Of a stretch of DNA of 64,000 nucleotides, positions 62,138 to 64,000 are shown one piece after another. The position numbers were made by a program, and so were the translations under genes. The stretch is from Amoebidium appalachense. Taxonomy: Eukaryota > Ichthyosporea. Location: assembly GCA_963693365.1 (NCBI GenBank), contig CAVNZM010000001.1, positions 2,294,001 through 2,358,000 of the forward strand, read 5' to 3'. Positions within the stretch are counted from its first letter, which is position 1; every line of letters starts with the position of its first letter. The notes below the pieces were generated by a model. It had not been told where the DNA came from, made no database searches, and worked only from the letters and a program-made list of their open reading frames with translations.

Positions 62138-63149
62138 GGGAGGGCGGGGGGAGGGGGGGGGGGGCTTGTGTGTGCGCGCACCCGTGTGCGTGTGTGTATG
62201 TGTGTGTATGTGTGTGTGTGTGTGTGTAGGTGGGTGGGTAAGTGAGTGGTTTGTGTGTATGTGTGCATGTGTGTCTACGTGTGTGCGTGTGTGTGAGGGG
62301 GGGGGGGGGGGGGGGGGGGGGGGTGTGGCATGCATGTGCGCGCACCGTTGTGTGCGTGCATGCGTGCACGCACGAGTGTGTGTAGGGATGTGTGTGTTAG
62401 TGTGGATGTGTGTGTGTATGTGCGTGTGTAGGCGGTGTGTGCTCATGCGCGTGCCTGAGTGTGTGTGTGTTGTGTGTGTGTATGTTTGGGGGGGGGGGGG
62501 GGGGGGGGGGGTAACAGTATGTGTGTATACATGTGTCTGTGTGTGCATTCCTGTGTCACATTGGCATCAAGCCTGTCTGTACGTGTGTGTGTGGGTGGGT
62601 GCGGTGAATTTGGAAGGGGTGGCGCGGTGGAGGGGTGAGGTGTATTCAGGCAGGTGGGTGGGTGGGTGGTGTGTGGGTGTGGCCACCGTATGTCTCCGCT
62701 TGTCTTGTGTGTTTGCGCTTGTCTAATTGTGTCTGCCTGTGCAATAGTGTCGTGTTGGGGTTGCTCTGTTATGAAATTATGACCGGTTCGTGTATGCGTA
62801 ACCACCCAGGTCGCAGTGTGTGCTGTGTTTTTGTGTTTCTCGCTAGGTACTGACCATATTCAAGCATGTCCACAAGCCATGTCACCACAAACACAGCAGC
62901 CAGCTCACCTGGTTCAGAGAGTGCTCCGTAGCATACGGCCTCTGACATTGGTCGCAGACGAAATCCCTCTTCAGTTCAGCAAAAGTGCGCCTGTGTCTTC
63001 GCTTTTTCTCATGTTCCCCTGCTGCTGACCCCCTCATGCGAACCCGGTGTGGTTAGATCATCGTCCAGAAAAGAATCGTCATCCTCATCAATATTTCCCA
63101 GGTCATTCATCCCCCCAGCCTTCGGTGGATCGTCGGTTGACTCACTCAT
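53861..63149 (-). CDS. Single C2H2 zinc-finger protein with long disordered tail, ~635 aa, 6 exons
   Basis: Exons on minus: 62909-63149, 61739-61835, 58651-59258, 57298-57946, 56351-56476, 53861-54048 (or 54056). It starts [13 protein letters not shown] with an acidic run ([12 protein letters not shown]), then basic KKRRHRR, then one finger: [16 protein letters not shown] | HIRLKH, split by an intron just before the first His. The rest is rich in Gly, Ser, Pro, Met and Gln, with many SP sites and repeated RRxSxP-type motifs ([29 protein letters not shown]), typical of AGC or CaM-kinase sites and 14-3-3 docking. The C-terminus ([20 protein letters not shown]) is helical. It is probably a nuclear regulator. 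Faults: exon 1 changes frame at the C5 run 63029-63033 (one base too many), and exon 56351-56476 meets TGA in the expected frame, again near a G run. A strong acceptor just above the ATG suggests a 5' UTR intron. Confidence 0.7.
54430..54520 (+). repeat. Dispersed repeat, copy 2
   Basis: Matches the minus strand of 13805-13925 in order (ACCCAAACTTAAAAGACGTC, TCCGACCTTTAAGCC, CCGTAATTT). It lies in the last intron of the zinc-finger gene. Confidence 0.65.
54785..54790 (+). promoter_or_regulatory. TATAAA upstream of a possible nested gene
   Basis: TATAAATATTC, only 25 bases above the ATG at 54815, which would leave almost no 5' UTR. Support is weak. Confidence 0.3.
54815..55803 (+). CDS. Possible nested gene on the opposite strand, inside a zinc-finger-gene intron
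   Basis: ATG at 54815 opens a repeat-free frame [16 protein letters not shown].. with [18 protein letters not shown] before a good donor (AAAT then GTATGT at about 55004). Further on, a frame of at least 40 codons (from about 55325, [15 protein letters not shown]) ends at a strong donor (CACTT then GTAAGT, about 55449). A third piece after TTCACAG (about 55709) reads [20 protein letters not shown] and ends at TAG 55801-55803. The phases between these pieces do not all agree, and I recognise no family, so the model is only a suggestion. Confidence 0.3.
56899..57001 (-). mobile_element. Possible further member or relic between poly-C tracts
   Basis: A 103-base unique stretch bounded on both sides by long G tracts, next to the copy 57046-57220. 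It has CATGGTAAACGAGAGG, loosely like CATGGTGCAGGAC in subfamily 1, but no clear family 3' end. Confidence 0.3.
57046..57220 (-). mobile_element. Poly-C retroposon copy, older subfamily 1 relative
   Basis: Gene-sense reading ends TGTTCCGCATTCTTTGTG then poly-C and keeps CCCCCTGAGGATGGG and GTCGTGTAGGTGTGCC. About 75-80 percent identical to 14813-15040. Intron between exons 57298-57946 and 56351-56476. Confidence 0.7.
59502..60097 (-). mobile_element. Poly-C retroposon copy, subfamily 2, near full length (~596 bases)
   Basis: Nearly identical to 17673-18267. Gene-sense start CATAACTCGGACTATCGG just after poly-C; end CGCATTCAA then poly-C. The shared start GGACTATCGGT in the two long copies suggests this is the true 5' end of the element. 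Intron between exons 61739-61835 and 58651-59258. Confidence 0.8.
60428..60708 (-). mobile_element. Poly-C retroposon copy, subfamily 2, strongly 5'-truncated (281 bases)
   Basis: Same 3' end as the other subfamily 2 copies; in gene sense it starts TGCAACTTTAACCCCCGG right after poly-C. It is in the same intron as 59502-60097. Confidence 0.8.
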
Positions 63150-64000
63150 CTTCAGTAATAGATCTCGCTTTACTACAAAAAAAAAAAGGTTTACGATGTC
63201 GATGCAGCGCTGCCAAGAAGCTCCACATATGGATACTGGGTAGGATGGTCTTGTACGTTTGTGCAGTAACAGTGTGGCCGGCCCCGCCCGGCCCAGCCTT
63301 AGTTATTTCAGTAGCGAAGAAAAGAAGCTATAAAGGTTATCTCAGTGCTCCTTTGCCTTTCAAAGGAAGCTATGTATGAAATATGTCGGGTGTTTTCCTT
63401 TTCTTTCCAAACCTATCATAGTCTAAGTTTTTCCCAGTCCAGATTCCTTGTGCTAAGTAAAGGATAAAACGCCAGTGGTAGCCCCAAAAAAAAACAGACT
63501 TGTTCGTGGCACGCTCACACAGCCAAGTTGGCCAACTCCTCCGCCTTCACAAAATTTCACACGCTGTGAACAGCACAGACAGACAAGTAAGTGCCTATGT
63601 TTTACCCCTACATCCATTCCACAGACACACACACACACACACCGAATCGGAGTCAGTTTGCCGAAGTGTCACGTGACGATGACGTAAACTTCGACACAGG
63701 GATATCGATGTACATTGACCGACCGACCGCGGGCTAGCCAATGGTCTTTCGGTGGCGAAGGTGAGCAGTATGATTCTTACGAGTTTATTCGTGGTAAATA
63801 GATTTTTAATAGACTTATTTTTTTGGTTGCACTTTCGCAGGAATAGTATTCAATATGTCTTTGTTTTTCCACTCTTTCGTGGAAGCCTCTGCTGGCGCCT
63901 GCGGCCTGCCGCTAGCACTAGGCCTGCCGGCCGGATGCGATGATGACGTCACGTGGCTCACATTCCAGGGATCCAATTGTCTTGTAGCAATAGAATTTCT
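63150..64000. other. Right edge, no firm gene
   Basis: An ATG frame at about 63741 could splice (CGAAG then GTGAGC; acceptor CTTTCGCAG at about 63840) into a further open stretch of about 40 codons, hinting at a plus-strand gene leaving the window. I recognise nothing in it. A TATAAAG occurs on plus at about 63329. Confidence 0.3.

Overview
This is a nuclear window from a eukaryote. The genes have GT-AG introns (usually ending in a pyrimidine tract plus CAG) and TATA boxes. All of the intronic and intergenic DNA is packed with poly-G/poly-C runs and with GT/AC, GA/CT and ACGC microsatellites. A phosphoenolpyruvate carboxylase, an organelle-type pentatricopeptide-repeat (PPR) protein, a MAST/Greatwall/IRE-type AGC kinase and a Tourist-like (PIF/Harbinger) MITE together suggest a photosynthetic lineage. 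A green alga of prasinophyte type is my best guess, but the sequence does not prove it. Most long open frames are microsatellite translations and are not genes. I built the real genes from splice sites, reading-frame phase across junctions, and recognisable protein motifs.

Layout. (1) 187-6244, minus: 5' ten exons of PEP carboxylase; the C-terminal half lies beyond the left edge. (2) 7643-11192, minus: an unusual gene combining an N-terminal hydrophobic segment, an OTU-type cysteine protease domain, a CXC-like cysteine-rich motif and a C-terminal zinc-ribbon-like motif. (3) 12590-12880: a GGGAACC minisatellite next to a TATA box, then an orphan membrane-segment exon at about 13.26-13.33 kb. 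(4) 14280-34152, minus: one PPR gene of about 19 exons spread over 20 kb; every internal junction from the second exon to the stop keeps frame. (5) 34-38.9 kb: mostly unassigned, with local duplications and one possible small secreted protein. (6) 38902-47747, plus: an AGC kinase with a large insert before the APE motif. (7) 48562-53048, plus: a small Pkr1-like V-ATPase assembly factor in three exons. (8) 53861-63149, minus: a protein with one C2H2 zinc finger and a long disordered region carrying RRxSxP motifs. A possible small gene (about 54.8 kb) sits inside its last intron on the other strand.

The most interesting signal is not a protein. A dispersed element family recurs in introns of the PEPC, PPR, Pkr1 and zinc-finger genes. 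Read in the sense of the host gene, every copy has the same 3' end (..CGCATTCAAA) running into poly-C, and a variable, truncated 5' end that also abuts poly-C. All copies I could orient are in the host gene's sense direction. Several introns hold successive insertions separated by poly-C, and many introns without an obvious copy have a poly-C tract within about 5-25 nt of the 5' splice site. This looks like a retroposon that targets, and also supplies, poly-C/poly-G tracts.

Four coding exons need a one-base change in a short G/C run to stay open (PEPC, OTU gene, and two in the zinc-finger gene). I read these mainly as homopolymer length errors in the assembly, but real indels cannot be excluded.
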